From Alphaproteobacteria bacterium (GTDB lineage Bacteria > Pseudomonadota > Alphaproteobacteria > Rhizobiales > Beijerinckiaceae), in the NCBI GenBank assembly GCA_016869595.1, contig VGDT01000027.1, positions 1 through 40,943 of the forward strand: DNA of 40,943 bases, read 5' to 3'. Under the pieces are notes generated by a model. That model worked only from the letters and a program-made list of their open reading frames with translations, made no database searches and was not told where the DNA came from. The first letter of the stretch is position 1, and every line of letters begins with the position of its first letter. Both the position numbers and the translations under genes were made by a program. Shown one piece after another: positions 8,581-16,480 of this stretch.

Positions 8581-8800
8581 TAAATGCGCGACGACACCCC
8601 CATCGAAAGGTTCCTTCAAGCCCGCACGCTTCGTCGCGACTGCGAAAGCCGCGATTAAGTCCGCTTGATCAAGGCTCTCTCCTCCGCCTTGCTTCGGGGG
8701 CTCAAAAGGGCCATGTTTGGGCGCGACCTTGGTTTTTCGGCCGCTTTCCCTTTTGGGAGGCGGCTTATTCGCGCGATCGTCGCCTTTTAGGGAAGCGCCA

Positions 8801-10588
8801 GTGCCCAATTTAGCTCTTTTGCCTGCGTCCTCGGCTAGCCGCGCGAGGCGTGTTCTGGCGCGCTTGTCATGCGTTCTGCTTGCCGGAACCGGCGCCTTCG
8901 CGCTCTCTTGCGACAGCAGCCTCGCGGCGCGGGAAAATATTGTCGTCGCCAGACCGTTTGAAGTCGGCTCCAGCCTTTCAGGCAATTATCTCGCTGCGAT
9001 CGTCGCCGGCGCGCAGCGCGACACATTCGCCGCGTCGACGTTCTTCCGTGAAGCGTTGCGCGACGATCCAAAGAACACCGATCTCACTGATCGCGCTTTC
9101 GTCGCCGCGCTCGCCAATGGCAATATGCCGGAGGCGATGGCGCTCACCGGCCGCGTGATCGCGCATGACCGCACCAATGGCCTCGCGCATCTGGCGCGCG
9201 GCGTCGACCAGATCAAGCAACGCAAATATGCCGCGGCCCGCGCCGAATTCACGAAGGGCGGCGGCGACCGCCGTCGTGACATCACTTCGACCCTGCTTAC
9301 CGCTTGGAGCTACGCTGGCGCCAAGGACACACGCAAGGCGCTCGCGACGCTCGATACGCTCACTGACGACGCGTTTCTGGTGTTCCGCGACTACCACGCG
9401 GCGCTCATCGCCGAACTCGGCGGCGACAAGGCTGAGGCCGAGAAGCGCTTCAAGTCAGCCTATAGCGCAGAGAGAAACACGCTTCGGCTTGTCGACGCCT
9501 ATGCACGTTTCCTGGCGACGCACGGACAGCGCGAGGAGGCGAAAAAACTCTACCTCGCCTTCGACGAGGTTGCGCCAAACCATCCGATCGTCCTCGCCGG
9601 CCTGGCCGCGCTCGACGAGGGCAAGCCGCTGCCGCCCTTCGTGCGTAGCGCCGAAGAAGGCGCTGGCGAAGTGCTTTACGGGCTTGGCGCCGTCGGCGGC
9701 CGCCAGGGCGACGAGCTCGCCTCGCTGATCTATCTACGCCTCTCGCTTTTCCTTGCGCCGGAGAATGCGCTCGCGATCGTCACGCTCGGCGACGTCTATG
9801 AGCGCATGAAGCAGGAAGAGACAGCGATCGATCTTTATCAAAGCGTGCCGAAAGACAGTCCGCTGCGCGTCAACGCCGACGTGCAGGCGGCGCTTCTTCT
9901 CGAGACTCTCGGCAAATCGAAAGAGGCGAGTGAGTCTCTTTCCGCCATCGTCGCCGCCAATCCGAAAAATCAGGAAGCCTTGACCGCGCTCGGCAATCTC
10001 CAGCGCTCGCGCAAGTCTTTCGCAGACGCCGCAGCGACCTATACGCGCGTGCTCGATCTGCACCCCAAGGCCGACAAGAGTCTGTGGCTGCTTTATTACT
10101 ATCGCGGCATCGCCAATGAGCGGCGCAAGGACTGGCCGGCGGCCGAAGCCGATCTCAAGAAGGCCTTGGAGCTCAACCCCGACCAGCCGCTGGTGTTGAA
10201 CTATCTCGGCTATTCATGGGTCGACAAAGGTTCGAACCTCGACGAAGCCTTCAAGATGCTGCGCCGCGCGGTCGATCTGCGCCAGCGCGACGGCTATGTC
10301 GTCGACAGTCTGGGCTGGGCCTATTACCGGCTCGGTCGCTATGACGACGCCGTGCGCGAATTGGAGAAGGCGATCGACTTGAAGCCGTCCGACCCGGTGA
10401 TCAACGATCATCTCGGGGACGCCTATTGGCGCGTCGGCCGCAAGCTCGAAGCGCATTTCCAGTGGAACCATGCGCGCGATCTCAATCCTGACCCCGACGA
10501 CCTGCCGAAGATCCTCGATAAGATCAAGAACGGCATGTCGGAGGCGCCGACGGTCGTGAGCGACAAGGCGGCGCGAAACGGGGGCTGA
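8801..10588 (+). CDS. Exported tetratricopeptide-repeat protein
   Basis: 595 aa from the GTG at 8801, which has AGGGAAG upstream. The in-frame start at 8717 would put 28 unlikely residues ahead of the signal. Residues about 1-45 hold a basic stretch and a hydrophobic core (RLSCVLLAGTGAFALSC) ending near SLAARENI, so export is likely. The rest is a superhelix of TPR units, clearest from about 380 on: NPKNQEALTALGNLQRSRKS, WLLYYYRGIANERRKDWPAA, LNPDQPLVLNYLGYSWVDKG, DGYVVDSLGWAYYRLGRYDD and SDPVINDHLGDAYWRVGRKL. This is a common alphaproteobacterial TPR scaffold, thought to act as an adaptor at the envelope. No partner is evident; it is convergent and abutting with the EVE gene. Confidence 0.85.
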   Translation: MPNLALLPASSASRARRVLARLSCVLLAGTGAFALSCDSSLAARENIVVARPFEVGSSLSGNYLAAIVAGAQRDTFAASTFFREALRDDPKNTDLTDRAFVAALANGNMPEAMALTGRVIAHDRTNGLAHLARGVDQIKQRKYAAARAEFTKGGGDRRRDITSTLLTAWSYAGAKDTRKALATLDTLTDDAFLVFRDYHAALIAELGGDKAEAEKRFKSAYSAERNTLRLVDAYARFLATHGQREEAKKLYLAFDEVAPNHPIVLAGLAALDEGKPLPPFVRSAEEGAGEVLYGLGAVGGRQGDELASLIYLRLSLFLAPENALAIVTLGDVYERMKQEETAIDLYQSVPKDSPLRVNADVQAALLLETLGKSKEASESLSAIVAANPKNQEALTALGNLQRSRKSFADAAATYTRVLDLHPKADKSLWLLYYYRGIANERRKDWPAAEADLKKALELNPDQPLVLNYLGYSWVDKGSNLDEAFKMLRRAVDLRQRDGYVVDSLGWAYYRLGRYDDAVRELEKAIDLKPSDPVINDHLGDAYWRVGRKLEAHFQWNHARDLNPDPDDLPKILDKIKNGMSEAPTVVSDKAARNGG

Positions 10589-11008
10589 TCAAGCCTTCTC
10601 GCCCGCCATCTCCAGCACGATGCGCCACTCTTCGTCGCTCACCGGCTGCACGGAAAGGCGCGAATTGTTGACCAGCACCATGTCCTTGAGGCGCGGCTCG
10701 GCTTTGATCTCACCAAGCGTCACCGGCTTTTTCAAAGCCTTCACGGCCTTCAAATCCACCATGCCGAATTTGCCGCTCTCGTCGGTGTGGTCGGGATAAT
10801 AGGTCTTGATGATCTCGACGATTCCGACGACCGCCTTGTCCTCGTTCGAATGATAGAAGAAGCCTTTCTCGCCCTTCTTCATCGCCATGAGATTGAGTTT
10901 CGCCGAATGATTGCGCACGCCGTTCCAGAAGGTGCCTTTGGCGCCGGCTGCAACCTGCTGATCCCAGGACCAGCTCGACGGCTCGCTTTTCAATAGCCAG
11001 TGCGCCAT
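10589..11008 (-). CDS. EVE-domain (PUA-like) protein
   Basis: 139-aa single-domain EVE protein. Signatures are MAHWLLKSEPSSWSWDQQ at the start, TFWNGVRNHSAKLNL (about 30-44), GFFYHSNEDKAVVGIVEI (about 49-66), YYPDHT, and VLVNNSRLSVQPV near the C-terminus. EVE domains have a PUA-like fold and bind modified bases in RNA or DNA; the human homologue is thymocyte nuclear protein 1. Its start overlaps the stop of the upstream yciI-like gene by one base (TAATG), so translation is probably coupled. Confidence 0.93.
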   Translation of the reverse strand: MAHWLLKSEPSSWSWDQQVAAGAKGTFWNGVRNHSAKLNLMAMKKGEKGFFYHSNEDKAVVGIVEIIKTYYPDHTDESGKFGMVDLKAVKALKKPVTLGEIKAEPRLKDMVLVNNSRLSVQPVSDEEWRIVLEMAGEKA

Positions 11009-11289
11009 TAGAGCTGCGCTCCCACCACGCGTTTCCAGGGTTTTAAGTCCACTGAGCCGAAGAGACCGGCGACGGCGTAAGGGTCTTCGGCGAGCAGCGC
11101 GCGCGCCGCCGCTTCGTTCTCGCAGTCGAGAATGAGCATCGAACCGACGGGCGTCTCACCCTGGAGAAAAGGGCCGCCGAGTTTCACGCGCGAAGCATGT
11201 TTTTCGAGAAAGGCGAGATGCGCTGCGCGGGTCGACATGCGCAGCTCGACGTGGTCGGGCTTGTCCAGGCAAAGGGCGACGAAGAGCAC
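11008..11289 (-). CDS. YciI-like protein
   Basis: 93 aa from a GTG at 11287-11289 (VLFVALCLDKPDHVELRMST), preceded by CGAGG; a longer frame begins at 11331 but adds residues that the family lacks. YciI folds as a dimeric alpha/beta barrel of the ferredoxin-like type. The conserved His is in RAAHLAFLE, and the family features GGPFLQGE, GSMLILDCENEAAARALLAE, DPYAVAGLF and VDLKPWKRV all appear in order. First gene of a two-gene operon with the EVE protein. The biochemical role of the family is poorly known. Confidence 0.88.
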   Translation of the reverse strand: MLFVALCLDKPDHVELRMSTRAAHLAFLEKHASRVKLGGPFLQGETPVGSMLILDCENEAAARALLAEDPYAVAGLFGSVDLKPWKRVVGAQL

Positions 11290-11407
11290 AAGCGGCCTCG
11301 GGTCAAAAAGTGAATGTGGAAGTTCTTCCAAAGCGCGCGCCGCTGGTCAACCGCGTGGCCACGATATTCGCAGTCTGGCGGAAGCCTTAAAGAAAACGGC
11401 GGTTATT

Positions 11408-12493
11408 TCAGGCGCGTTTTGCCGGCGCTTCAAATTCCTGCGCGGCCACACGGTCGCCGAATTCGATGATCGCTTCACGAAGCGAGGCGATTTCGGCGTC
11501 GCTCGCGGTGACCGGAACGACCGACAGCCCCTTGCCGCCGCTGACGCCGCGACGCAGATTGGCGCACTCCGCCCGCAGCGCCTCTACTGCGCCTTGCAGC
11601 ATGGCGTTATCCGCGCGCGTCGATTCGAGCTTATTGGCGCTGTCGCTTACGGCGCGCAACGCGTCTTCCAATTGATCGGCGTCGCTCTCTTCGCGTTCTT
11701 GTACGGCCTGGAGCTGCGCGCGCGCCTGGTTGAGCTCGACGGAAAGCGTCTCGTCCAGCGCTCGGGTCGCGGCGAGTTCGCCTGAAACGTGAGCCAACTG
11801 ATGTTCAAGCTCCGCCGCTCGTGCGCCCGATTGTTCGGCGCGCGCATAATCTTCGCGCAAAGCCTCCAGCGCGCGGTGCATATCGGCGTTATGCTTGTGC
11901 AATGCCGAGACGCGCGACTCATAGGCGGCGACGAGCCCGTCCAGCTGCGCCCGCGCCCTCTCGTCGAGCAGCGCCGTCTCCGATTGAATGAGGCGCAACT
12001 GCGAGACGCGGCTTTCGGCGCGATCGGTCATTTCCTGAAGCGCCGCCTCAGTCGAGCGAAGAAGCTCGGTGCGTGCGCTGAAAGCCCTTTCCGCTTCCCG
12101 GACACGCATATTCATATCGCGGTTTTCGGCTTCCGCGTTCTTGAGCTGCGTTTCGAGATCCACGATGCGCCCGACATGGCGGCCGATGGTCGCAAGGTCA
12201 TTGGCGCGCACGCCCTGCGTCTCCTCCATCGCTTGTTCCAAGCGGCGCTCGCGGACGGCGAATTCAGCGCGTAGCAGATCACGCTCGGCGAAGACCTCTT
12301 CCATCGACATGGGCGCAAGCAATTGCAGCCGCCGCATCGAGAGTCGAAGCGCGCGCCGCCAGAAAGCGGGGAGGAACATCAAGGCGAAGAGCCCGGCGAC
12401 GAGAAAGCCGAGCGCAAAATACATCGCTTGTTCGATCAAGACGTAGCAATCCTCGATTCGTCTCGGGGCGGACGGCGCGGCGGATTTTGCCAC
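11408..12493 (-). CDS. Membrane-anchored coiled-coil protein
   Basis: 361 aa. One transmembrane segment (about 20-47, YFALGFLVAGLFALMFLPAF) is followed by a basic stretch (WRRALRLSMRRLQLL) and then a nearly unbroken Glu/Ala/Arg/Leu-rich coiled coil from about 65 to 340, with heptads such as RAEFAVRERRLEQAMEETQG, LETQLKNAEAENRDMNMRVR and HQLAHVSGELAATRALDETL. The long cytoplasmic rod suggests a structural or scaffolding role at the inner membrane. Similar uncharacterised proteins occur in Rhizobiales; no enzymatic motif is visible. Monocistronic, upstream of a mostly non-coding gap. Confidence 0.8.
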   Translation of the reverse strand: MAKSAAPSAPRRIEDCYVLIEQAMYFALGFLVAGLFALMFLPAFWRRALRLSMRRLQLLAPMSMEEVFAERDLLRAEFAVRERRLEQAMEETQGVRANDLATIGRHVGRIVDLETQLKNAEAENRDMNMRVREAERAFSARTELLRSTEAALQEMTDRAESRVSQLRLIQSETALLDERARAQLDGLVAAYESRVSALHKHNADMHRALEALREDYARAEQSGARAAELEHQLAHVSGELAATRALDETLSVELNQARAQLQAVQEREESDADQLEDALRAVSDSANKLESTRADNAMLQGAVEALRAECANLRRGVSGGKGLSVVPVTASDAEIASLREAIIEFGDRVAAQEFEAPAKRA

Positions 12494-12654
12494 GTAAGCA
12501 CGCCGAAGGCAAAGCGCGCCCTGGGATTCCTCGCAAGGGACGCAACTTCGTCCATTCGGATGACGACTTTGCGGCCGCCGCGTCGCAGAACACTGTTAAT
12601 AACCCATTAAATCCCGTTGCGCGTGAAGCTCGCGGACCTGCTGGAGAGAGGCAT

Positions 12655-12732
12655 ATGGTTTTATTCGTTGGCGTTTCTTGCGACGGCGGCCGCTTGCGCG
12701 ACGCGCGGCGATTCGCGGAGCTCAGCCAATGA
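12655..12732 (+). CDS. Possible 25-aa leader peptide
   Basis: ATG at 12655 preceded by GGAGAGAGG, reading MVLFVGVSCDGGRLRDARRF then AELSQ and a stop. The stop overlaps the ATG of the Cys-rich gene (ATGA, 12729-12732), which would couple their translation. The frame is open further upstream to 12487 but without a ribosome site. Very short, so it may be only a translated leader or chance. Confidence 0.3.
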   Translation: MVLFVGVSCDGGRLRDARRFAELSQ

Positions 12733-13154
12733 GCGCCATGCGCTGCCCCGGCGTTCCGGCGCTTATTATCGGCGATGCGCGTAGGAGCAGGGCGCAAGAC
12801 GCCAATGCGAAAGCCTTCGCCACCACGCTCGCGGCCGACGAAGGCTTTCTCGCCGGGCGCCCGCAGGGCGGGCCGGCCGCTCGCGCGCGATTCGCGCCGG
12901 CCTGCGTCGAAAATGACTGCGCGCATTGGGGCGTCAGCGGATGCGAGCTGCTGGGCCGCATCGCGCAGCTCCTCGCTGAGGCGAGCGCGCCGGTAAGGCC
13001 GACCCAAGCCTATGACTGCAGCATTCGACAGGACTGCCGCTGGCGCCGGCAGCGCGGCGATGACGCCTGCGGCATCTGCGGCTTCGTCGCGAGAGAGCCG
13101 CTCGACCCTTCTTCTGATCGGATCAGAACGGGTTCCAGGTCGATTCAGGCGTGA
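12729..13154 (+). CDS. Cys-rich hypothetical protein, putative metal-binding
   Basis: 141 aa starting MSAMRCPGVPALIIGDARRS. Eight Cys in a patterned layout: C6, then C59-X4-C64-X7-C72 (CVENDCAHWGVSGC), then C97-X5-C103-X10-C114-X2-C117 (CSIRQDC ... CGICGFV). Such spacing suggests a zinc or iron-sulfur site. Other recognisable segments are DEGFLAGRPQGGPAARARFA. I recall similar unnamed proteins in other Rhizobiales but cannot name the family. The C-terminal 11 codons overlap the 3' end of eipA on the other strand by 32 bases. GGAG lies about 10 bases before the ATG. A longer minus-strand frame here was judged a shadow. Confidence 0.6.
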   Translation: MSAMRCPGVPALIIGDARRSRAQDANAKAFATTLAADEGFLAGRPQGGPAARARFAPACVENDCAHWGVSGCELLGRIAQLLAEASAPVRPTQAYDCSIRQDCRWRRQRGDDACGICGFVAREPLDPSSDRIRTGSRSIQA

Positions 13155-13719
13155 ATTTCAGATAGCCGAGATTGAGACCGAGCCGCGCGCCAAGGCCGGA
13201 GCGCACCGGCATGACGACGACTTCTTCGTTGTTCAGCGCAGTGAAGCCGAATCCGCCGACGAGATAGGCCGAGCCATTGGCGCCTGAGAACCGCCGGTAG
13301 ATGGCGTCGACCGCCGGCAGATTATAGACGAGCATCATCGTCCGATCGCCGTCGGCGCCGGCGTCGATGCCGATCGAGGGGCCTTGCCAAAAGACGCGCT
13401 GCTGGCCGGCGTTGCGCGTATACATTGTCCCCTGGCCGTAGCGGAGCCCGCCGACAAAAGCGCCGCTCGCCTCCTCGCCGAGAATGTATGCGTTCGGGCT
13501 GCCCCACTGGCGTGAAGCGCGTTCGACGCCTTCGGCAAGGCCACGGGAGATCGAGCCGAAAAAGCGGTGGCCGTTTTCGACGATTTCGCCGCTCGAATAA
13601 GTATCAGGCCGCTGAGCCGCGCGCGCGAAAGATTGAGGAGCCGCCCACGCGCAGGCCGAAGCGGCGGCGAGGCGAAACAGGTCGCGACGCGAGGCGGCGT
13701 TGAAAGAAGGTTTGCTCAT
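13123..13719 (-). CDS. eipA: EipA-family (DUF1134) envelope integrity protein
   Basis: 198 aa from the ATG at 13717-13719; the earlier in-frame start adds 12 residues ahead of the signal peptide. The N-terminus is export-like with an RRD-type Tat-style stretch (SRRDLFRLAAASACAWAAP). The mature part matches DUF1134: YSSGEIVENGHRFFGSISRG, QGTMYTRNAG, QRVFWQGPSIGIDAGADGDR, MMLVYNLPAVDAIYRRF, GSAYLVGGFGFTAL and LGARLGLNLGYLKFTPESTW. EipA of Brucella and Caulobacter is a periplasmic protein needed for envelope homeostasis. Its tail overlaps the convergent Cys-rich gene by 32 bases. Confidence 0.9.
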   Translation of the reverse strand: MSKPSFNAASRRDLFRLAAASACAWAAPQSFARAAQRPDTYSSGEIVENGHRFFGSISRGLAEGVERASRQWGSPNAYILGEEASGAFVGGLRYGQGTMYTRNAGQQRVFWQGPSIGIDAGADGDRTMMLVYNLPAVDAIYRRFSGANGSAYLVGGFGFTALNNEEVVVMPVRSGLGARLGLNLGYLKFTPESTWNPF

Positions 13720-13845
13720 GGCGACGAAACTCCGGAACCGACGTATTGGACGCAATGCGTCGGCGTCATCGATGGCCGACGCGCGGCGCAGTTGCGTCGC
13801 AAAGACGACGCGCAGCGTTGCTCACGTTAAAATCGCGCGCCGCAG

Positions 13846-14703
13846 TTAAGGAAGCGTTGCGTTTCCGTCGCGCCTGGATGCGTCCGCCCATGCGATGAAC
13901 GGACCGTTGCGGTAGTCGACGTCTTTCTTGCCGTAGCGCAGCGGCGCACCACGCGGATCGAGCGTCGCGCCGCCGGCCGCGCGCAGCACGGCGTCGCCTG
14001 CCGCCGTGTCCCATTCCATGGTGGGCCCGAAACGCGGATAGACGTCCGCCTCTCCCCGGGCCAGCAAACAGAATTTGAGCGAGGAGCCGATCGGCGCGCT
14101 GCGCATAATCTGATGGCTGGAAAGGAACGACTTCGTCTCAGCGTCGAGATGCGATTTCGAAATCAGCGCGACCAGCCCATCCGCAGGACGGGGCCGCACG
14201 CGCAGCGGACGCCAATCCTGCGCGGGAGGCAGCGATCCGCCCGGGGCCGCCTCCGCCTCATAGCCCAGAGCGCCGGCAAACCAGACGCGTCCCTGCGCCG
14301 GCGCATAGACGGCGCCCGCTCTTGGCGCGCCTTTCTCGGCGAGGGCCACATTGATGGTGAAATCTGAGCTGCGGGCGAGAAACTCGCGCGTGCCGTCGAT
14401 CGGATCGATCAACAAGAAGACGTCGTTGACGTCGAGCGTTTTGCCGCTGGCGACGCTTTCCTCAGCTAAAAAAGGCACGCCGGGCAGAGCGACTTCCAAT
14501 TCGCGGAGCAAATAGGCCTCGACGCGTTCGTCCGCTTCCGTCACCGGCGATCTATCGCTCTTGAGCCGGGCTTCGATGTTTGGCCTGGCGAAGATCTCCA
14601 TAGCAAGCGCGCCTGCCGCAACGGCGATCGTCGCGAACAGCCGGGCGAGGTTCTCGCTTTCGGCGGACACGCCCTTCGATCGAAAACCTTTCTCCGCCGT
14701 CAT
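13846..14703 (-). CDS. cysQ: 3'(2'),5'-bisphosphate nucleotidase CysQ
   Basis: Inositol-monophosphatase-fold phosphatase that converts 3'-phosphoadenosine 5'-phosphate to AMP during sulfate assimilation. 285 aa from the Met at 14703, which has AAGGA upstream; an alternative Met at 14733 adds ten residues. Metal and catalytic motifs: SPVTEADERVEAYL, FLAEES (Glu of motif 1), LLIDPIDGTREF (motif 2) and MEWDTAAGDAVLRAAGG (C-terminal motif). The N-terminus is somewhat longer than in E. coli CysQ (246 aa). Divergent from chpT. Confidence 0.9.
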   Translation of the reverse strand: MTAEKGFRSKGVSAESENLARLFATIAVAAGALAMEIFARPNIEARLKSDRSPVTEADERVEAYLLRELEVALPGVPFLAEESVASGKTLDVNDVFLLIDPIDGTREFLARSSDFTINVALAEKGAPRAGAVYAPAQGRVWFAGALGYEAEAAPGGSLPPAQDWRPLRVRPRPADGLVALISKSHLDAETKSFLSSHQIMRSAPIGSSLKFCLLARGEADVYPRFGPTMEWDTAAGDAVLRAAGGATLDPRGAPLRYGKKDVDYRNGPFIAWADASRRDGNATLP

Positions 14704-14797
14704 TACGCGATTTTCCTTAAGCTTTGTTTGCATTTTAAGCTGCGCGTCATTTGAAATCCGTGCGGCGCCGGCTAGTTTCGTTTAGTCTGAATGCAGT

Positions 14798-14812
14798 GAT
14801 TCGCGCTGAGTC
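14798..14812. promoter_or_regulatory. Paired GANTC (CcrM) sites upstream of chpT
   Basis: GATTC at 14798-14802 and GAGTC at 14808-14812, about 80-93 bases before the chpT ATG. GANTC is the target of the cell-cycle methyltransferase CcrM, which tunes promoters of this regulon in alphaproteobacteria. The sites are plainly there; their regulatory role is inferred. Confidence 0.4.
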
Positions 14813-14890
14813 ATTCCGCCGCATTCTACAGGAAGACTGAACCGAGCTTCCCGTGAGGACATCTCCGCCTTGCCCGCTTTGGATGGCGTC

Positions 14891-15568
14891 ATGACCAAAT
14901 TTTCGCTCGATCCCCTCGACCTTGCCGCGCTCCTCTCGTCGCGGGTCTGCCACGACGTGATCTCGCCAGTGGGCGCGATCGTAAACGGCCTCGAGGTCCT
15001 CGAAGAGGAGAATGACGCCGAGATGCGCGGCCATGCGCTGGCGCTGATCAAATCGAGCGCCAACGAAGCCTCGGCGCGACTGCAGTTCTGCCGGCTCGCC
15101 TTCGGCGCGGCCGGATCGAAGGGCGCGTCCATCGATACGGGCGACGCTGAACTGGTGACGCGGCAGCTTATCGCCGACGAGCGCACTCAGCTCCATTGGA
15201 GCGTCCCGCGCGTTTTGATGTCCAAGAACAAAGTGAAGCTGCTGCTGAACCTGTGCCTTCTCGCCGACGCCGCCATTCCGCGGGGCGGCGTAATTTCGGT
15301 CAGTTCGACGGGCGAGGAAGATACGGTGTCTTTTCGGATCGAGGCAAAAGGCGTCAATGCGCGCGTCGCGTCGAACGTTCCTTGTCTTCTCGAAGGCGAA
15401 ACGGAAGAGGGCGCAATCGACGCCCGCGCCATACAGGCCTATTACGCGGGTCTCGTCGCTAAGTCTTGCGGCATGCGGGTCGTCGTTACGAGCGAGACCG
15501 AACTCGTGACGATCGACGCGGTTCCAATGCAAGCAGAGGCGGCCGCCGCAGTGAGCGCCGTCGCCTGA
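14891..15568 (+). CDS. chpT: Histidine phosphotransferase ChpT
   Basis: Relays phosphate from CckA to CtrA and CpdR. 225 aa from ATG 14891 (MTKFSLDPLDLAALLSSRVC); an upstream TTG at 14870 with GAGGA is an alternative. The phosphoacceptor His is H21 in SRVCHDVISPVGAIVNGLEV, followed by the second helix of the dimeric four-helix bundle (ALALIKSSANEASARLQFCR, preceded by EMRGH). The C-terminal part is a degenerate HATPase-like domain (VKLLLNLCLLADAAIPRGG, AYYAGLVAKSCGMRVVV). Its target ctrA lies 0.9 kb downstream on the other strand. Confidence 0.93.
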   Translation: MTKFSLDPLDLAALLSSRVCHDVISPVGAIVNGLEVLEEENDAEMRGHALALIKSSANEASARLQFCRLAFGAAGSKGASIDTGDAELVTRQLIADERTQLHWSVPRVLMSKNKVKLLLNLCLLADAAIPRGGVISVSSTGEEDTVSFRIEAKGVNARVASNVPCLLEGETEEGAIDARAIQAYYAGLVAKSCGMRVVVTSETELVTIDAVPMQAEAAAAVSAVA

Positions 15569-15678
15569 AAAGGCGACAGCCGGGAATCAGCTTTCTGTGA
15601 CTCTGCGCTGAGGGCGACGCGGATTCTCCTTGCAGCTTGCGACCCTCGAAAATCAAAGCCTTCCGACACGTAAAAGCT

Positions 15679-15733
15679 ACTTGCGAAAGTAAGGCGCGCT
15701 GAACTTGCGAAATGGTGACAAATATGTCACCAT
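15679..15733 (+). promoter_or_regulatory. Toxin-antitoxin operator: inverted repeat and direct repeats
   Basis: ATGGTGACA (15712-15720) and TGTCACCAT (15725-15733) form a perfect 9-bp inverted repeat with a 4-base spacer, ending nine bases before the toxin ATG. Upstream, ACTTGCGAAA occurs twice (15679-15688 and 15703-15712). This is the expected place for autorepression by the antitoxin. Confidence 0.65.
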
Positions 15734-15742
15734 GCGTCTCGC

Positions 15743-16087
15743 ATGCCGAACGCCAGAAAAATCTCATGGATCAAGGCGGCGCGTAAGGATTTCGAGGATT
15801 TTCCCGAGGATGTGCAAGGCGACATGCTCGATGCGCTGGCGATCGCGGCGGCGGGCGGAAAATCGGACAGGGCGAAGCCGTTCAAGGGCTTTGACGGCGG
15901 GGTGTTTGAAATCGCCTTGAAGCATCGCGGCAACGCCTTCCGCGCGATCTACGTTCTCAAGATTCATGAGGATATTTGGGTGATCCACGCCTTTCAGAAG
16001 AAATCAAAGTCAGGGATTAAAACCCCACAAATGGAGGTTGATCTTATTCGAGAGAGACTGAAGCGGCTGAAGGAGGCGCTGAAATGA
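15743..16087 (+). CDS. HigB/Gp49-like toxin (RelE superfamily)
   Basis: 114 aa of the phage-derived Gp49-like family (PF05973), mRNA interferases of type II toxin-antitoxin modules. Recognisable elements: SWIKAARKDFEDFPEDVQ near the N-terminus, KPFKGFDGGVFEIALKHRGN, FRAIYVLKIHEDIWVIHAFQ and the basic tail KKSKSGIKTP, with conserved Arg and Lys in the last two beta strands. No clear Shine-Dalgarno precedes the ATG; the operator palindrome ends just upstream. The stop overlaps the antitoxin start by four bases (ATGA). Toxin-first order fits HigBA. Confidence 0.85.
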   Translation: MPNARKISWIKAARKDFEDFPEDVQGDMLDALAIAAAGGKSDRAKPFKGFDGGVFEIALKHRGNAFRAIYVLKIHEDIWVIHAFQKKSKSGIKTPQMEVDLIRERLKRLKEALK

Positions 16088-16422
16088 GCGACGACGATTT
16101 TGAATTGGTTCAAGGCTCCGGCAACGTCTACCGGGATTTCGGACGGCCTGACGCTGGCCTTGCTCAGGCGCGCGCACTCATCGCCGCGAGGATCATTCAG
16201 ACTCTCGACAAGCGGCGGATCTCCACGCGCGACGCGGAGAAACTTACGGGCGTTTCCCATTCCGAGTTCTCGCGCATTCGCAGCGCGAAGCTGGGACGCT
16301 TTACCCTTGACCGCCTGATCGCGATCCTCGGGAAGCTCGATGAGGAAGTCGAAGTCGACGTTTCCTTCAAGCCGAGCGGCCAACGCGCCGGTAATCCCTC
16401 AACGCTCGCCCCTGCTTCGTAA
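16084..16422 (+). CDS. XRE-family antitoxin (HigA-like)
   Basis: 112 aa. A short acidic N-terminus (MSDDDFELVQGSGNVYRDFG) is followed by a helix-turn-helix of the HTH_37 type: ALIAARIIQTLDKRRISTRD, AEKLTGVSHSEFSRIRSAKL, GRFTLDRLIAILGKLDEEVE. The tail VDVSFKPSGQRAG is typical. Partner of the preceding toxin by 4-base overlap; it should neutralise the toxin and repress the operon through the palindrome at 15712-15733. The pair separates chpT from ctrA. Confidence 0.88.
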   Translation: MSDDDFELVQGSGNVYRDFGRPDAGLAQARALIAARIIQTLDKRRISTRDAEKLTGVSHSEFSRIRSAKLGRFTLDRLIAILGKLDEEVEVDVSFKPSGQRAGNPSTLAPAS

Positions 16423-16480
16423 GGTTGGGCCACCATTAAGATATACGGCTACGCGGGTCTCGATCGGCGGCCCGCGCGGT

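Noticed and set aside
12279-13007. 242-codon minus-strand frame
   Set aside because: Arg/Ala/Pro-rich composition without motifs; it overlaps the coiled-coil gene start and the better Cys-rich frame.
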